Assembly: GCF_025499605.1 (NCBI RefSeq) | Contig: NZ_JAFMVC010000004.1 | Coordinates: 1-64,000, forward strand | Source: Carboxylicivirga litoralis | GTDB lineage: Bacteria > Bacteroidota > Bacteroidia > Bacteroidales > Marinilabiliaceae | Length of the DNA stretch: 64,000 nt | Reading direction: 5' to 3' | Shown: piece by piece, positions 43,231 to 53,580 of the stretch | Layout of the letters: every line of letters begins with the position of its first letter | How positions within the stretch are numbered: the stretch's first letter is position 1 | Made by a program: the position numbers and the translations under genes | Notes under the pieces: generated by a model | Databases searched by the model: none | What the model was told of the DNA's origin: nothing | Seen by the model: only the letters and a program-made list of their open reading frames with translations

Positions 43231-43255
43231 AAAGTCCCCTTAAAAAGGAGACTTT
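43231..43255 (-). terminator. Terminator of dnaK
   Basis: AAAGTCCCCTT, three bases, AAGGAGACTTT: an 11-bp stem with one mismatch, followed on the minus strand by a run of seven T. It lies 26 bp past the dnaK stop. Confidence 0.75.
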
Positions 43256-43281
43256 CTTTAGAATATATATGTCAGTAGTAA

Positions 43282-45198
43282 TTATTTTACTTCTTCGAAG
43301 TCAACATCAGTTACTTCGTCGTCTTTACCACCCTGAGCACCTGCGTCTGGTCCTGGTTGAGCACCAGCATCAGGTCCTGACTGTCCGCCGGCTTGCTGGC
43401 TGGCGTTGTACATTTCTTGCGATGCAGCCTGGAAAACAGTGTTTAGCTCATTGGTAGCAGCATCAATAGCAGCAATATCTTGCGCTTTGTGTGCTTCTTT
43501 CAACTTCTCTAGAGCCGCCTCGATAGGTTGTTTTTTGTCAGCTGGCAATTTGTCACCAAACTCTTTCAATTGCTTTTCAGTTTGGAAAATCAAGCTATCA
43601 GCACCGTTCAACTTATCAATTTTTTCTTTTTCAGCCTTGTCAGCATCAGCATTTGCTTCTGCTTCGTCTTTCATGCGCTTGATTTCGTCATCTGATAAAC
43701 CTGAAGATGCTTCGATACGAATACTTTGCTCTTTACCTGTGGCTTTATCTTTGGCTGTTACATGAAGGATACCGTTGGCATCAATGTCAAACGTTACTTC
43801 AATCTGAGGTGTTGCACGTGGTGCCGGTGGAATACCGTCTAAGTGGAAACGACCGATGGTTTTGTTGTCCTTAGCCATTGAACGCTCGCCTTGCAATACG
43901 TGAATCTCAACCGATGGCTGGTTATCTACTGCAGTCGTAAATGTTTCCGACTTTTTAGTTGGGATTGTGGTGTTAGCTTCAATCAACTTCGTCATTACAC
44001 TACCCATCGTTTCGATACCCAATGAAAGAGGCGTCACATCTAACAGAAGTACGTCTTTTACTTCACCGGTTAATACACCACCCTGGATTGCTGCACCAAC
44101 TGCTACTACTTCATCAGGGTTCACACCTTTTGAAGGAGCTTTACCGAAGAAATCTTCAACAATTTTCTGTATAGCTGGAATACGAGTTGAACCACCTACA
44201 AGAATTACTTCGTCGATATCAGAAGGCGTCATACCAGCATCTTTAAGAGCAGTTTTACATGGCTCTAAAGTGCGTTGAATCAAACTGTCGCAAATTTGCT
44301 CAAACTGTGCGCGAGTCAATGTTCTTACCAAGTGTTTTGGAATACCGTCAACCGGCATGATATATGGTAAGTTAATCTCTGTGCTTGTTGATGAAGATAA
44401 CTCAATTTTTGCTTTTTCGGCAGCATCTTTTAAACGCTGGTGAGCCATTGGATCTTTACGCAAGTCAATGTTCTCATCTTTCAAGAATTCTTCCGCTAAC
44501 CAATCGATGATAGCATCATCAAAGTCGTCACCACCCAGGTGAGTATCACCGTTTGTTGATTTCACTTCGAATACACCGTCACCAAGCTCTAAAACAGAAA
44601 TGTCGAAAGTACCACCACCAAGGTCGAATACGGCCACTTTCATGTCGCGGTCCATCTTATCTAAACCATAAGCCAATGAAGCTGCAGTAGGCTCGTTGAT
44701 GATACGGCTCACTTTTAAACCGGCAATCTCACCAGCTTCTTTAGTAGCCTGACGCTGAGCATCGTTAAAATAGGCAGGAACAGTAATAACTGCTTCTGTC
44801 ACTTCTTGTCCAAGATAATCTTCAGCTGTTTTCTTCATTTTTTGAAGTGTCATAGCCGAAATCTCCTGAGCAGAATATAAACGGTCATCAATCTTCACAC
44901 GAGGAGTGTTGTTATCACCTTTTACAACATCGTATGGTACACGTGTTACTTCATGAGGAATTTCGTCGTACATCGATCCCATGAAGCGCTTGATTGAATA
45001 AATTGTTTTATGAGGATTGGTAATAGCCTGACGTTTTGCAGGATCACCAACTTTACGTTCGCCGCCTTCAACAAATGCCACGATAGATGGCGTTGTTCTT
45101 TTACCTTCACTGTTTGGAATCACAACCGGTTCGTTTCCTTCCATTACCGAAACGCATGAGTTGGTTGTTCCTAAGTCGATACCAATAATTTTTCCCAT
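43282..45198 (-). CDS. dnaK: Molecular chaperone DnaK (Hsp70)
   Basis: 638 residues. [52 protein letters not shown] and [13 protein letters not shown] mark the nucleotide-binding domain. [13 protein letters not shown] opens the substrate-binding domain. The acidic C-terminus ends [11 protein letters not shown], the usual co-chaperone-binding tail. The gene is monocistronic, without grpE or dnaJ beside it, as is common in Bacteroidota. The 190-bp upstream region contains CTGTCA and TGACAG words (45335-45353) that could be regulatory. Confidence 0.98.
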   Translation of the reverse strand: MGKIIGIDLGTTNSCVSVMEGNEPVVIPNSEGKRTTPSIVAFVEGGERKVGDPAKRQAITNPHKTIYSIKRFMGSMYDEIPHEVTRVPYDVVKGDNNTPRVKIDDRLYSAQEISAMTLQKMKKTAEDYLGQEVTEAVITVPAYFNDAQRQATKEAGEIAGLKVSRIINEPTAASLAYGLDKMDRDMKVAVFDLGGGTFDISVLELGDGVFEVKSTNGDTHLGGDDFDDAIIDWLAEEFLKDENIDLRKDPMAHQRLKDAAEKAKIELSSSTSTEINLPYIMPVDGIPKHLVRTLTRAQFEQICDSLIQRTLEPCKTALKDAGMTPSDIDEVILVGGSTRIPAIQKIVEDFFGKAPSKGVNPDEVVAVGAAIQGGVLTGEVKDVLLLDVTPLSLGIETMGSVMTKLIEANTTIPTKKSETFTTAVDNQPSVEIHVLQGERSMAKDNKTIGRFHLDGIPPAPRATPQIEVTFDIDANGILHVTAKDKATGKEQSIRIEASSGLSDDEIKRMKDEAEANADADKAEKEKIDKLNGADSLIFQTEKQLKEFGDKLPADKKQPIEAALEKLKEAHKAQDIAAIDAATNELNTVFQAASQEMYNASQQAGGQSGPDAGAQPGPDAGAQGGKDDEVTDVDFEEVK

Positions 45199-45334
45199 TG
45201 TTATGTAATTATATTGTTGTTCTTTTAATTGTTTTCAATTATTACGGTGAGCTATTAATCAAATGGTGTGCCAAGACACAATGCACTGTTTTTTGTGCAA
45301 TATTGACAGTGAAGCTTCGAAAAAAACAAAAATG

Positions 45335-45353
45335 CTGTCAGTAAAAATGACAG
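45335..45353. promoter_or_regulatory. CTGTCA/TGACAG inverted repeat upstream of dnaK
   Basis: CTGTCA, seven bases, TGACAG, followed by further GACA words (TTGACA at 45356-45361 and GACGACAG) in the gap between dnaK and the adaptor gene. No classical CIRCE element (TTAGCACTC-N9-GAGTGCTAA) is present. Weak evidence only. Confidence 0.25.
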
Positions 45354-45389
45354 ATTGACAAGACGACAGGAAAATAATGATGTATTGTG

Positions 45390-46637
45390 TCAGTTCAGCT
45401 CCACCAATTCCAGATCATTAGAATTTTCTGGTCGGTGAAGAATGACTTTCTCATTTTCCTCCAGTCCATCAATAACCTGGTAGTACATGTCGGTTTCAAG
45501 ACCAGTAATTATTTGTTTACGGATAAGTGATAAGCCCTTCTTTTGAATGACATAGTTAATGGAGTCATTGCCCAATACCGCTTTTTTGTCGATATAAAGG
45601 GCATCTTTAAAACTATTAGTAATAATGGTGTTGGTTGTAGTCATGCCAGGTAACAGTTCTTCCTCAAAATCCATCAGTTTGACTATTACTTTAAAACCAT
45701 TCTGAAATTCGCCTGGTATTTCCTGGCCAATATTTGCAATGCTGGTAATGCGTCCTTTAAATATCTTTTTAGGAAAGGCATCGATAGTAATGTTAACATC
45801 CTGATTGATTTTAATTTTAGCGATGTCAATTTCTTTCACATACATCTCTGAGATGAGCGTATTTAAATCAGGCAAGGTAGCAATTAAAGGCATCCATCGG
45901 CCAACTCGTGAGCCAACTTTTACTTTTTGGCCATTATAACCATTACCATAAATAATCATGCCATCGGCTGGTGATGTTACGATTAGCTCGCTTCGGAGTT
46001 GCTCAAGCAGGTTTTTTTTGTATTCGAAGCGTTTTACTTTTCGTTCATTTCTGGCAATAAGGGTTTTGTGCTTTTGGGTTTTGGTTATTAAATCGCGTTT
46101 TGATTTTGAAAGTGAACGATGTGCCTTCTCCAATTCAATAGCTGTTTGGCGCTGAACGGCCTTCGATTCAAAGGATGACTGCTCAACTTTCAATTCAGCA
46201 TCTAATACTCGGTCACGTTCTTTTTGAATGGTTTCACGCTGAGCTTCCAATGCCAGTGTTGAGTCGATTTTCGCATCCTCAACCAGGGTGTATAACTCAT
46301 TTAGTTTTTCATTTACCGTCGTCAGATTTTCTTCTACTTCGGTTGGTTCGAGTTGAGCAACTTCATCACCTTTCTTAACAATTTTACCCTCTTCAATCAG
46401 GCTTAGTATTTTCATGGCCCAGATGTCGACTTCGTCGTTAAAACTTACTTCTGGTACTGTTATATCAACCGCTTTTTCGGCTTTTAATTCGCCGGTAGCT
46501 TCTACTGTCGTTTCAAAAAGCCCTTTTTCCACTTTAATGGTCTTGTGTGAACTGGAAAGAGTTTTCCATGGCTGCCAGATGATGACAGTAAGAAGTACGA
46601 TTGGGGCAATTATAAGGCTTAGTTTTCGTTTGTCCAT
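45390..46637 (-). CDS. Periplasmic adaptor (HlyD/MacA-type), second copy in operon
   Basis: 415 residues. N-terminal membrane anchor (LSLIIAPIVLLTVIIWQPW), barrel-sandwich half motifs (VEKGLFETTVEATGELKAEKAVDITVP), a long coiled-coil hairpin (about 95-215) and the second lipoyl half with SPADGMIIYGNGYNGQKVKVGSRVG. A beta-barrel and membrane-proximal domain follow. It bridges an inner-membrane transporter to the TolC-like protein encoded 2 bp upstream. It is a diverged paralog of the adaptor at 49530-50825, and the two bracket the operon. Transport substrate unknown. Confidence 0.85.
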   Translation of the reverse strand: MDKRKLSLIIAPIVLLTVIIWQPWKTLSSSHKTIKVEKGLFETTVEATGELKAEKAVDITVPEVSFNDEVDIWAMKILSLIEEGKIVKKGDEVAQLEPTEVEENLTTVNEKLNELYTLVEDAKIDSTLALEAQRETIQKERDRVLDAELKVEQSSFESKAVQRQTAIELEKAHRSLSKSKRDLITKTQKHKTLIARNERKVKRFEYKKNLLEQLRSELIVTSPADGMIIYGNGYNGQKVKVGSRVGRWMPLIATLPDLNTLISEMYVKEIDIAKIKINQDVNITIDAFPKKIFKGRITSIANIGQEIPGEFQNGFKVIVKLMDFEEELLPGMTTTNTIITNSFKDALYIDKKAVLGNDSINYVIQKKGLSLIRKQIITGLETDMYYQVIDGLEENEKVILHRPENSNDLELVELN

Positions 46638-46639
46638 AA

Positions 46640-48139
46640 TTAGTTGTCAAGAAGGTAGTCCAACGATTTGATTAATGATTCATTGCGCTCAAAATCAAAC
46701 AAAGTGATTTGACGAATGGTATAATAACCACGCCAGTAATTGGATAAGGCGTTGATGTAGTTACGCTTGGCATTGTCAAGGTTATTACGGGCAGCATTTA
46801 ATTTTAGCACATCCACCTTGTCAATCATAAAACGCTGTTTGGTGACATTAAAACCTAGCTGGGCAACAGTATCTGCTTTGGCTGAAATGGCTACTTGTTC
46901 TTCCTGTAGATTAAACTCCAGGATATTCATAACAACATCTTGTTCAAAATCAATAAGGGCTTGCTTCACTTCGGCTTCAGTAACTTGTTTATTTGATTTG
47001 GCCATAAGAACCTGCCCACGTCGAGTACCCCAATCAATGATGGGCGCATTAATACTTACTCCCAATCCACGGTCATCGCCAAAGGGTGATTTATACGCCT
47101 CATCAAAGTCTTTGGATTGCTTGTTAATGCCCAGATTAGCACTTAAATCGGCACTTAAGCCACTGGTGGATCTTGTGCGGGCAATGTTTTCATTGGCCTG
47201 AATCATACGGGCTTCTAATGCCAATATCTGAGGGTTATTTTCTTTTGCTAATGTCAGGGCTTCATCAGCTTTAACTTTTAAGTCAGGTACTTCGTCAGGG
47301 ATAAGAGGAATGATTACCAGGTCTTTGTCAAATCCTAAAAAGGAATTTAAAGTATTACGTGCCTGTTGCAGGTTAACTTTAGCACGTGTTTTTGACATTT
47401 TGGCATTCAGATAAGTCAGCTCCAAATCGAGTAGTTCATCTTGGGTGACTGTTCCGATTTGAAATCGCCCTTTACCAACATTAAATAAAGTATCGGCATT
47501 AGCCAGGTTGGTTTCGGCTATTTTTAAGTCTATTTCAGCACCAACTGAATTGAAGAATACACGAACGGCTTGCTCCGAAAGCGCTTCCATTTCAGAAAGG
47601 AAGGTTTTTTTTGCTTGTTCAAATTCAAGGGGCTTTAGTTTTGATTGCCATTTAAACTCGTTGTAGCCATTTAGCGGTTGACTTAATTTAATACTTAATG
47701 GAACTGTTCGATAGCTTATGTTGCCTGACTCAATGTTTTCCATGCGCGAAAAATCAGAGTTTAGACTTAATTGACCACCCGTAAAAGTTACGTTTTGATT
47801 AATTGATAAGCCAATGTCAGATGAAATGCGTTCATCAGGTACAAAATCATATTCGCCTGTAACCGAGTTGTATTGAGCAGAAATAGAACGGTTGTAGTAT
47901 AATGGGGTAGTGTTGATTCTCAAGCCCGGAAGTTGAGAAGCTCTAAAGCTACGGTAATCCCAGTAGCTGGCCAGGTACATATTTTTAGATCTGAAGCTGG
48001 CCAACGACTGTAGTTTGGCCAGGTTAATGGCTTCATCGAGCGTTAGGCGCATTTGCTGCTTTAAGGAGTCAGATGCCGTTTGAGCAATGAGTGATGTTCC
48101 AGTTAGAAAAAGGCAAAGTATATATTTTATTCGACGCAT
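46640..48139 (-). CDS. TolC-family outer-membrane efflux protein
   Basis: 499 residues. Signal peptide (ILCLFLTGTSLIAQ), then two repeats of the OEP fold: LTLDEAINLAKLQSLASFRSKNMYLASYWDYRS and the long helical segments around 180-290 and 300-430. These build the trimeric outer-membrane barrel and periplasmic tunnel. Spacing to the permease gene is 3 bp and to the adaptor gene 2 bp, so it clearly belongs to the same efflux operon. Confidence 0.9.
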   Translation of the reverse strand: MRRIKYILCLFLTGTSLIAQTASDSLKQQMRLTLDEAINLAKLQSLASFRSKNMYLASYWDYRSFRASQLPGLRINTTPLYYNRSISAQYNSVTGEYDFVPDERISSDIGLSINQNVTFTGGQLSLNSDFSRMENIESGNISYRTVPLSIKLSQPLNGYNEFKWQSKLKPLEFEQAKKTFLSEMEALSEQAVRVFFNSVGAEIDLKIAETNLANADTLFNVGKGRFQIGTVTQDELLDLELTYLNAKMSKTRAKVNLQQARNTLNSFLGFDKDLVIIPLIPDEVPDLKVKADEALTLAKENNPQILALEARMIQANENIARTRSTSGLSADLSANLGINKQSKDFDEAYKSPFGDDRGLGVSINAPIIDWGTRRGQVLMAKSNKQVTEAEVKQALIDFEQDVVMNILEFNLQEEQVAISAKADTVAQLGFNVTKQRFMIDKVDVLKLNAARNNLDNAKRNYINALSNYWRGYYTIRQITLFDFERNESLIKSLDYLLDN

Positions 48140-48142
48140 AGT

Positions 48143-49519
48143 TTAATGTCTTAAGGATTCAACAGGGTCTTGGTTGGCAGCACTTTTAGCCGGTATATAT
48201 CCGAAAATGATACCTACCGTGGCCGAAACGCCAAAAGCGACAACAATTGAGAAAACGGAAACAATGGTTTTAATATCAGCTGTTATTTGGATGAGGTGGG
48301 CCAAAAGCACACCAAGAATAATTCCAATCAAACCACCAGAAATACTGATTAAGGTGGATTCGGCTAAAAACTGCACAATAATATCCTTGCGCGATGCACC
48401 GATGGCCTGGCGTGTGCCAATTTCGCGGATGCGCTCCCAAACTGATGCCAGCATAATATTCATAATGCCAATACCTCCTACAATGAGTGAAATGCCCGCA
48501 ATGGCGCCTAGCACAATGTTGAATATTTCATTCGTTTTTTGTTGTTGCTTCAGTAATAGTTCAGGTACTGTTACTTCGAAATCATACATGTTGGAATGCC
48601 TTCTGAGAATAAGTCGTTTGATAACATCAGCAGTTGCCGAAAGTTGTTCTGTTTCATCAACCTGAACAATGATTTTATCGAGCTGATGCATGGTTTTTCC
48701 CTTCGCCTGAGGGGCTTCTTCTTCATCGCTGCCACCCATAAAAAACACAAAGCCGCCACCAGCCATGTTATCCATTACTTCGGGTTTGATGGCTCCTTTA
48801 TCCTGAAAACGCATTAGCATGGTTTTAATGGGAATGATGATTTTATTGTCACTACTGCTAATGCCCATCTCATCAGATGCTGAGCTGGTAAAATCTCGTT
48901 TTTCGATGGTGCCAATAACTTGTAACCATACTTGTCCGCATTTGATATATTGGCCAATTGGGTTAATTTGGTTAAAGAATTTTTCCTTAATGTTATTACC
49001 AATAATACACACCGGAACGCCTTTTTCTGTTTGTTGCTGACTAAACTTTCGCCCTTTGTCAATTCCGATGTTCAACATTTCAAAATAATCTTCTGATGTG
49101 CCTTCGAGGGTTACCGGATAACTTTTACCTTCTTTTATGGCGTGGTAATTAATAGAAACAACCGGACTTACCTTTTTGACTGAAGGGATGGTTTGTGCTA
49201 TGGCCAGGGCATCCATCGAATGCAAGCCACGCGAAAATTTGCGTTTGTTGCTTTCTCCGTTACTTGTGTTACCATCAGCATCAATTTCCTGTTCAACTGG
49301 TGTGATAATGATGTTATTGACACCAACCAGTTTGATTTGTTCGAGTACTTCCTGTTGAGCACCTTTGCCAATTGCCAGCATACTAATAACAGCAGCCACG
49401 CCAAACATTATGCCCAATGCTGTTAGAAGCGACTTGACTTTATTGGAAAGAATAGCCTCAATGGCGATAATCACATTATGTGAATACCGCAGGTATATTT
49501 GCTTTGGTGATTTTTTCAT
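48143..49519 (-). CDS. MacB-like ABC transporter permease without fused ATPase
   Basis: 458 residues. Topology is TM1 (about 28-50: LLTALGIMFGVAAVISMLAIGKGAQQEV), a large periplasmic MacB-PCD domain (about 60-320) and three C-terminal helices with the FtsX signature (VLGAIAGISLIVGGIGIMNIMLASVWERIREIGTRQAIGA). MacB proper has an N-terminal ABC ATPase domain that is absent here, and no ATPase gene is in the operon. It must recruit an ATPase from elsewhere. It works with the MacA-type adaptor encoded 10 bp upstream and the TolC-like protein downstream, probably in export of a peptide, lipid or small toxin (inference). Confidence 0.9.
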   Translation of the reverse strand: MKKSPKQIYLRYSHNVIIAIEAILSNKVKSLLTALGIMFGVAAVISMLAIGKGAQQEVLEQIKLVGVNNIIITPVEQEIDADGNTSNGESNKRKFSRGLHSMDALAIAQTIPSVKKVSPVVSINYHAIKEGKSYPVTLEGTSEDYFEMLNIGIDKGRKFSQQQTEKGVPVCIIGNNIKEKFFNQINPIGQYIKCGQVWLQVIGTIEKRDFTSSASDEMGISSSDNKIIIPIKTMLMRFQDKGAIKPEVMDNMAGGGFVFFMGGSDEEEAPQAKGKTMHQLDKIIVQVDETEQLSATADVIKRLILRRHSNMYDFEVTVPELLLKQQQKTNEIFNIVLGAIAGISLIVGGIGIMNIMLASVWERIREIGTRQAIGASRKDIIVQFLAESTLISISGGLIGIILGVLLAHLIQITADIKTIVSVFSIVVAFGVSATVGIIFGYIPAKSAANQDPVESLRH

Positions 49520-49529
49520 TTATCCGGCA

Positions 49530-50825
49530 TTATTTGTTAACGTTGGTACTGTCTTTTTCCGCACTTATCTGCTGGTAAATATCAATGCCTTCAAATGGTA
49601 AATCTTCACTTACGTTGGGTTCATTTAATAGTAGAACTGTTCCTTCGGTTCCCCCTTTCAGTATCTGAACATGATTTTCATTGGTGATGCCGGTCTGAAT
49701 TATTTGCTTTCGATAGTCTCCGGCTCCTTCTTTAACGAAAACGTAGCTGAGCGAATCATTATTGAATACTGCTTCAATAGGTGCATAAAGTGTTTCTTCC
49801 AGCGAGGCGGTCTTAATAACGTTGCTGGTGGTCATGGCTGGTCGCAAATCTTTATCGGTTCCATGTACTTTGATGGTAACTTCAAATACTTTAGCATCGC
49901 CATTGGGGATAACCTGGCCAATGTTGGCAACGGTTACAACTTCTCCATCGAACGATTTCTCCGGGAAAGCATCAATACCTACTTTTACTTTCTGACCCAC
50001 TTTGATTTTCGATATATCAATTTCGTTGATGAATGTTTTTGAAATCATGGAACTCAGGTCAGGCAGTTCGGCAATTTTGGATCTCCAGCGACTAATGGTT
50101 GAGCCGGCTTTAATTTTCTTTCCAAAGCGGTCGAAGCTATAGATGACCAGGCCTGGTTTTGGAGCCTTAACATCCAGTACTTTAAAAAGCTTGTTGATGT
50201 CGTCCACTTTGTTTTGTTTGTTCTTTACCTTTTCGTAAGCGCGATACACCTTGTATTCGTCCTGCTTTTGTTTAAGCGTATAGTTTCGTTTTTTCTGTTC
50301 CAGATCTCGCTGTGAACGCTCAACGTCCAGTTTCGATTGTCGTTTTACAGCTGGCGATTCATAAACCGATTGTTCCAGTATCAGTTTCTTCTCTTCTAAA
50401 TCCACATCGGCATTAAGTAATTCGTCTCTCAGAGTGCTTAAGTTGAGGTTGGTGTCTATTTTAGCATCTTCATAGGCATTTAATGCTGTTTCTAAATCGT
50501 CATTAGCTTTGGTTTTCAGCTCCTCAACAGCAGCATGGTCAAGGGTAGCCACGTAGCTGCCCGAGTCAACAACAGTGCCTTCCTCAATGATGTGCGTGAT
50601 TTTTATCTCGTACAAATCAATATTTCGGCTCGACATCTCTTTAGGCAAAACAATCAATTCAGAATTCTCGGTTTGTAACTGTCCCGTTGCATATACTTCT
50701 GAGATGAATTTTCCTTTTTTGATTTTGGTAGTCAGGTAGATATCTGAATTATTGGAAGAGGGTAACAGAAAAAAAAGTGCAAGAATGACAATAATTGCCA
50801 AGCTAAAGTAGATTCTCTTATTCAT
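49530..50825 (-). CDS. Periplasmic adaptor (HlyD/MacA-type), first gene of efflux operon
   Basis: 431 residues. Membrane anchor (SLAIIVILALFFLLPSS), lipoyl halves (IKKGKFISEVYATGQLQTENSEL and DVKAPKPGLVIYSFDRFGKKIKAGSTI), a coiled-coil hairpin (about 115-205) and beta-barrel segments (KVGQKVKVGIDAFPEKSFDGEV). It matches the other adaptor at 45390 block for block but differs throughout, so this is an old duplication. As the operon's first gene it is the likely MacA partner of the permease. Confidence 0.87.
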   Translation of the reverse strand: MNKRIYFSLAIIVILALFFLLPSSNNSDIYLTTKIKKGKFISEVYATGQLQTENSELIVLPKEMSSRNIDLYEIKITHIIEEGTVVDSGSYVATLDHAAVEELKTKANDDLETALNAYEDAKIDTNLNLSTLRDELLNADVDLEEKKLILEQSVYESPAVKRQSKLDVERSQRDLEQKKRNYTLKQKQDEYKVYRAYEKVKNKQNKVDDINKLFKVLDVKAPKPGLVIYSFDRFGKKIKAGSTISRWRSKIAELPDLSSMISKTFINEIDISKIKVGQKVKVGIDAFPEKSFDGEVVTVANIGQVIPNGDAKVFEVTIKVHGTDKDLRPAMTTSNVIKTASLEETLYAPIEAVFNNDSLSYVFVKEGAGDYRKQIIQTGITNENHVQILKGGTEGTVLLLNEPNVSEDLPFEGIDIYQQISAEKDSTNVNK

Positions 50826-50886
50826 ATTTTTATTCCAATGGGTTTAGAACTACGATTATAGTTAAAAAGTTATAGATATAAACGAA

Positions 50887-50914
50887 AATAAGCCCGTTTA
50901 TTAACGAGCTTATT
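50887..50914 (-). terminator. Candidate terminator after glmM
   Basis: AATAAGCCCGTT, four bases, AACGAGCTTATT: a 12-bp stem with one mismatch, about 25 bp past the glmM stop and before the efflux operon on the same strand. The T tract on the minus strand is weak. Confidence 0.5.
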
Positions 50915-50938
50915 GTTAAATATTGTTAACTACTAACT

Positions 50939-52321
50939 TTATATTAGCGCTTTGATATCGCTAATAATCGTCTGTGCCAATTCATCAGCCGCAGCCATCG
51001 ATTGTCCTTCGGCATATATGCGGATGATTGGTTCAGTGTTTGATTTTCGCAACTGTACCCATTTATCAGGAAAATCAATTTTCAAACCATCAATAGTGTT
51101 GATGTCTTCGTTTTTATATTTATCCTCGATGCTTTTTAAAATACCATCCACATCTATTTCAGGTGTCAGTTCAATCTTATTTTTCGAAATATGGTATTCA
51201 GGATATTGCGCTCGTAGTTCAGAACATGTGATGCTTTTTTTAGCCAAATGCGTCAAGAAAAGGCCGATACCTACTAATGCATCACGTCCATAATGACTTT
51301 CAGGATAGATGACGCCGCCATTACCTTCGCCACCAATGACAGCATTGTTCTCTTTCATTTTGGCAACCACGTTTACTTCACCAACTGCAGCGGGTTCGTA
51401 TTCACCTCCATGAGCACGCGTTACATCTGCCAGAGCACGCGATGAAGAAAGGTTAGAAACCGTGTTTCCTTTTTTATGAGTTAACAAATAATCGGCCACA
51501 GCAACAAGTGTGTATTCTTCACCAAACATCGAACCGTCTTCGTTAATGATGGCTAAACGATCCACATCAGGGTCAACCACAAAACCAACATCTGCCTTTT
51601 TATCCTTAATCACGTTTGAAATCTCCGTCAGGTTTTCAGGTAATGGCTCTGGGTTGTGTGGAAACTGGCCATTAGGCTCGCAATACAATTCAATAATGTT
51701 ATTAACACCTAAAGCTTTTAATAGTGCCGGAATAGCAACGCCACCAACGCTGTTAACGCAATCGATAGCAACCGTGAAGTTGGCACTTTTAATGGCGTCA
51801 ACATCCACCATTTTAAGGTCTAACACATGCTGGATGTGAAAAGCATTATAAGTATCGTTTGTTGTGACCTGACCTAAATCGTCCACTTCAGCAAAAATAA
51901 AGCTTTCTTCTTCAGCAATTTTTAGTACTTCAGCTCCATCAGCAGCAGTCAGAAATTCACCCTTTTCATTTAAAAGCTTTAACGCATTCCATTGCTTAGG
52001 ATTGTGGCTGGCTGTTAAAATAATTCCACCATGCGCCTTTTCATTGGTAACCGCTATTTCGGTTGTTGGAGTGGTTGCTAAACCAATGTTTACCACATCG
52101 ATTCCAAGTCCCTGAAGACTGCCGATTACCAGGTTATTAACCATTTCGCCAGAGATGCGGGCATCGCGACCAACTACTACTTTAATACGTTTGTTGTGTC
52201 TTTGTTTAGTCCATTGGCCGTAGGCCGATGCAAATTTTACTACATCTAAAGGAGAAAGCCCTTCTCCTGAGCGACCACCAATGGTGCCCCTGATTCCGGA
52301 AATGGATTTTATTAAGGTCAT
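50939..52321 (-). CDS. glmM: Phosphoglucosamine mutase / phosphohexomutase
   Basis: 460 residues. MTLIKSISGIRGTIGG, the phosphoserine loop GIILTASHNPKQWNALK (Ser105), the metal loop DPDVDRLAIINEDG, the sugar loop GGEGNGGVIYPESH and the phosphate loop RKSNTEPIIRIYAEG are all present. In Bacteroidota this GlmM-type protein makes glucosamine-1-phosphate for peptidoglycan and LPS. Phosphomannomutase or phosphoglucomutase activity cannot be excluded. The gene stands alone with promoter space of about 280 bp to the divergent pseudouridine synthase gene. Confidence 0.88.
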   Translation of the reverse strand: MTLIKSISGIRGTIGGRSGEGLSPLDVVKFASAYGQWTKQRHNKRIKVVVGRDARISGEMVNNLVIGSLQGLGIDVVNIGLATTPTTEIAVTNEKAHGGIILTASHNPKQWNALKLLNEKGEFLTAADGAEVLKIAEEESFIFAEVDDLGQVTTNDTYNAFHIQHVLDLKMVDVDAIKSANFTVAIDCVNSVGGVAIPALLKALGVNNIIELYCEPNGQFPHNPEPLPENLTEISNVIKDKKADVGFVVDPDVDRLAIINEDGSMFGEEYTLVAVADYLLTHKKGNTVSNLSSSRALADVTRAHGGEYEPAAVGEVNVVAKMKENNAVIGGEGNGGVIYPESHYGRDALVGIGLFLTHLAKKSITCSELRAQYPEYHISKNKIELTPEIDVDGILKSIEDKYKNEDINTIDGLKIDFPDKWVQLRKSNTEPIIRIYAEGQSMAAADELAQTIISDIKALI

Positions 52322-52598
52322 AATTCAATCATTTTTATATGAGTATGCAAATTTGGTTGATATTTTTTAAAAAGCCAATATTTTCTTACGAAACATTTTA
52401 AATAAGCATATTGCATAAATATGACTCTTTCGAAAGCTTTTTATTTATGCTTGATGGTAAATTAAAAATCTTTCATTTTATATTTTGTTTTTATTTTTAA
52501 TTGAATCGTCTCTTTTTCAACACTTTTTTATCAACTTTGCAGAATTATTTAGAGCCACATGCAAATGTTTGTGTGTGAATGAGGTAACAGATTATAGA

Positions 52599-53486
52599 AT
52601 GAGCAGAGATTTTAATAAAAAGGGCGGAAAGAAGCAATTTGGAAAGCCAGCGTTTGAAAGAGACGAAAGAAAGTCGTTTAAACGCAAGGGTGATGAAGAA
52701 AATAAGCAGGAGTTTTCGCACCGTAAGCCATTAAAGAAAGCAGAAGAAAGCAAAGTGCCCGTGGTGAAAGATACCATGCGCTTAAATAAATATATTGCCA
52801 ATTCAGGGGTTTGCAGTCGCCGAGATGCTGATAAGTTGATTGAAAAAGGTGAGATTACTGTAAACGCTAAGGTCGTAAAAGAACTGGGAACAACAGTTAG
52901 CTTTAAAGACGATGTTCGATACAATGGTAATCGGTTAAATCCGGAGGAAAAGGTTTATGTATTGTTGAATAAACCAAAAGGATTTGTAACTACGGTTGAG
53001 GACAAGCATGCCAAGCATACAGTTATGGATTTAGTTGATGATGCCTGTCAGCAACGCATCTATCCGGTAGGACGCCTGGATAAGCAAACAACAGGATTGC
53101 TTTTGCTAACCAATGATGGTGATTTGACTAAAATGTTGACACACCCGAAATACAATGCTAAAAAGATTTACCATGTATTTACGGATAAACCAGTATTTGC
53201 CAGTCATCTTGATCAGTTGGCACAAGGAATCACTTTGGAGGATGGACCAATTCATGCCGATGCCATTAGTTTTGTAGAGAAAGAAGATAAAACACAAGTT
53301 GGTATTGAGATTCATTCTGGTCGTAACCGAATTGTGCGCCGTATGTTTGAACACTTGGGTTATAAGGTGATGAAATTGGATCGCGTTTATTTTGCGGGAT
53401 TAACCAAAAAGAATGTGCCACGAGGTAAATGGCGCTATTTATCAGATAAAGAAGTAACGCGTTTAAAAGCCGGAATGCTTAAATAA
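52599..53486 (+). CDS. RsuA/RluB-family pseudouridine synthase
   Basis: 295 residues from ATG 52599; the open frame extends upstream to 52485 but that part is promoter-like and AT-rich. A highly basic N-terminus of about 50 residues precedes an S4 RNA-binding domain (MRLNKYIANSGVCSRRDADKLIEKGEITVNAKVV). The catalytic domain has Asp161 in PVGRLDKQTTGLLLLTNDGDL and the conserved SGRNRIVRRMFEHLGYKVMKLDRV. It isomerises a specific uridine in rRNA, most likely 23S (RluB/RluF type). The basic tail is typical of Bacteroidota members. Confidence 0.92.
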   Translation: MSRDFNKKGGKKQFGKPAFERDERKSFKRKGDEENKQEFSHRKPLKKAEESKVPVVKDTMRLNKYIANSGVCSRRDADKLIEKGEITVNAKVVKELGTTVSFKDDVRYNGNRLNPEEKVYVLLNKPKGFVTTVEDKHAKHTVMDLVDDACQQRIYPVGRLDKQTTGLLLLTNDGDLTKMLTHPKYNAKKIYHVFTDKPVFASHLDQLAQGITLEDGPIHADAISFVEKEDKTQVGIEIHSGRNRIVRRMFEHLGYKVMKLDRVYFAGLTKKNVPRGKWRYLSDKEVTRLKAGMLK

Positions 53487-53490
53487 TATT

Positions 53491-53528
53491 ATCCCCTGTT
53501 AATGTTGAATAGCAGGGGATTTTTTTTA
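53491..53528 (+). terminator. Rho-independent terminator after the pseudouridine synthase gene
   Basis: ATCCCCTG, 14 bases, CAGGGGAT then a run of eight T, starting 5 bp after the stop codon. Confidence 0.85.
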
Positions 53529-53580
53529 TTTCCAATTCAGTTTTTTAATTTCGATAGAGTAAACCATAGCTGGCTGATGT

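Noticed and set aside
45199-45389. CIRCE/HrcA operator upstream of dnaK
   Set aside because: The TTAGCACTC-N9-GAGTGCTAA element is not present.
52485-52598. Upstream start for the pseudouridine synthase
   Set aside because: The segment is AT-rich promoter-like DNA; the basic N-terminal tail begins at ATG 52599 as in relatives.
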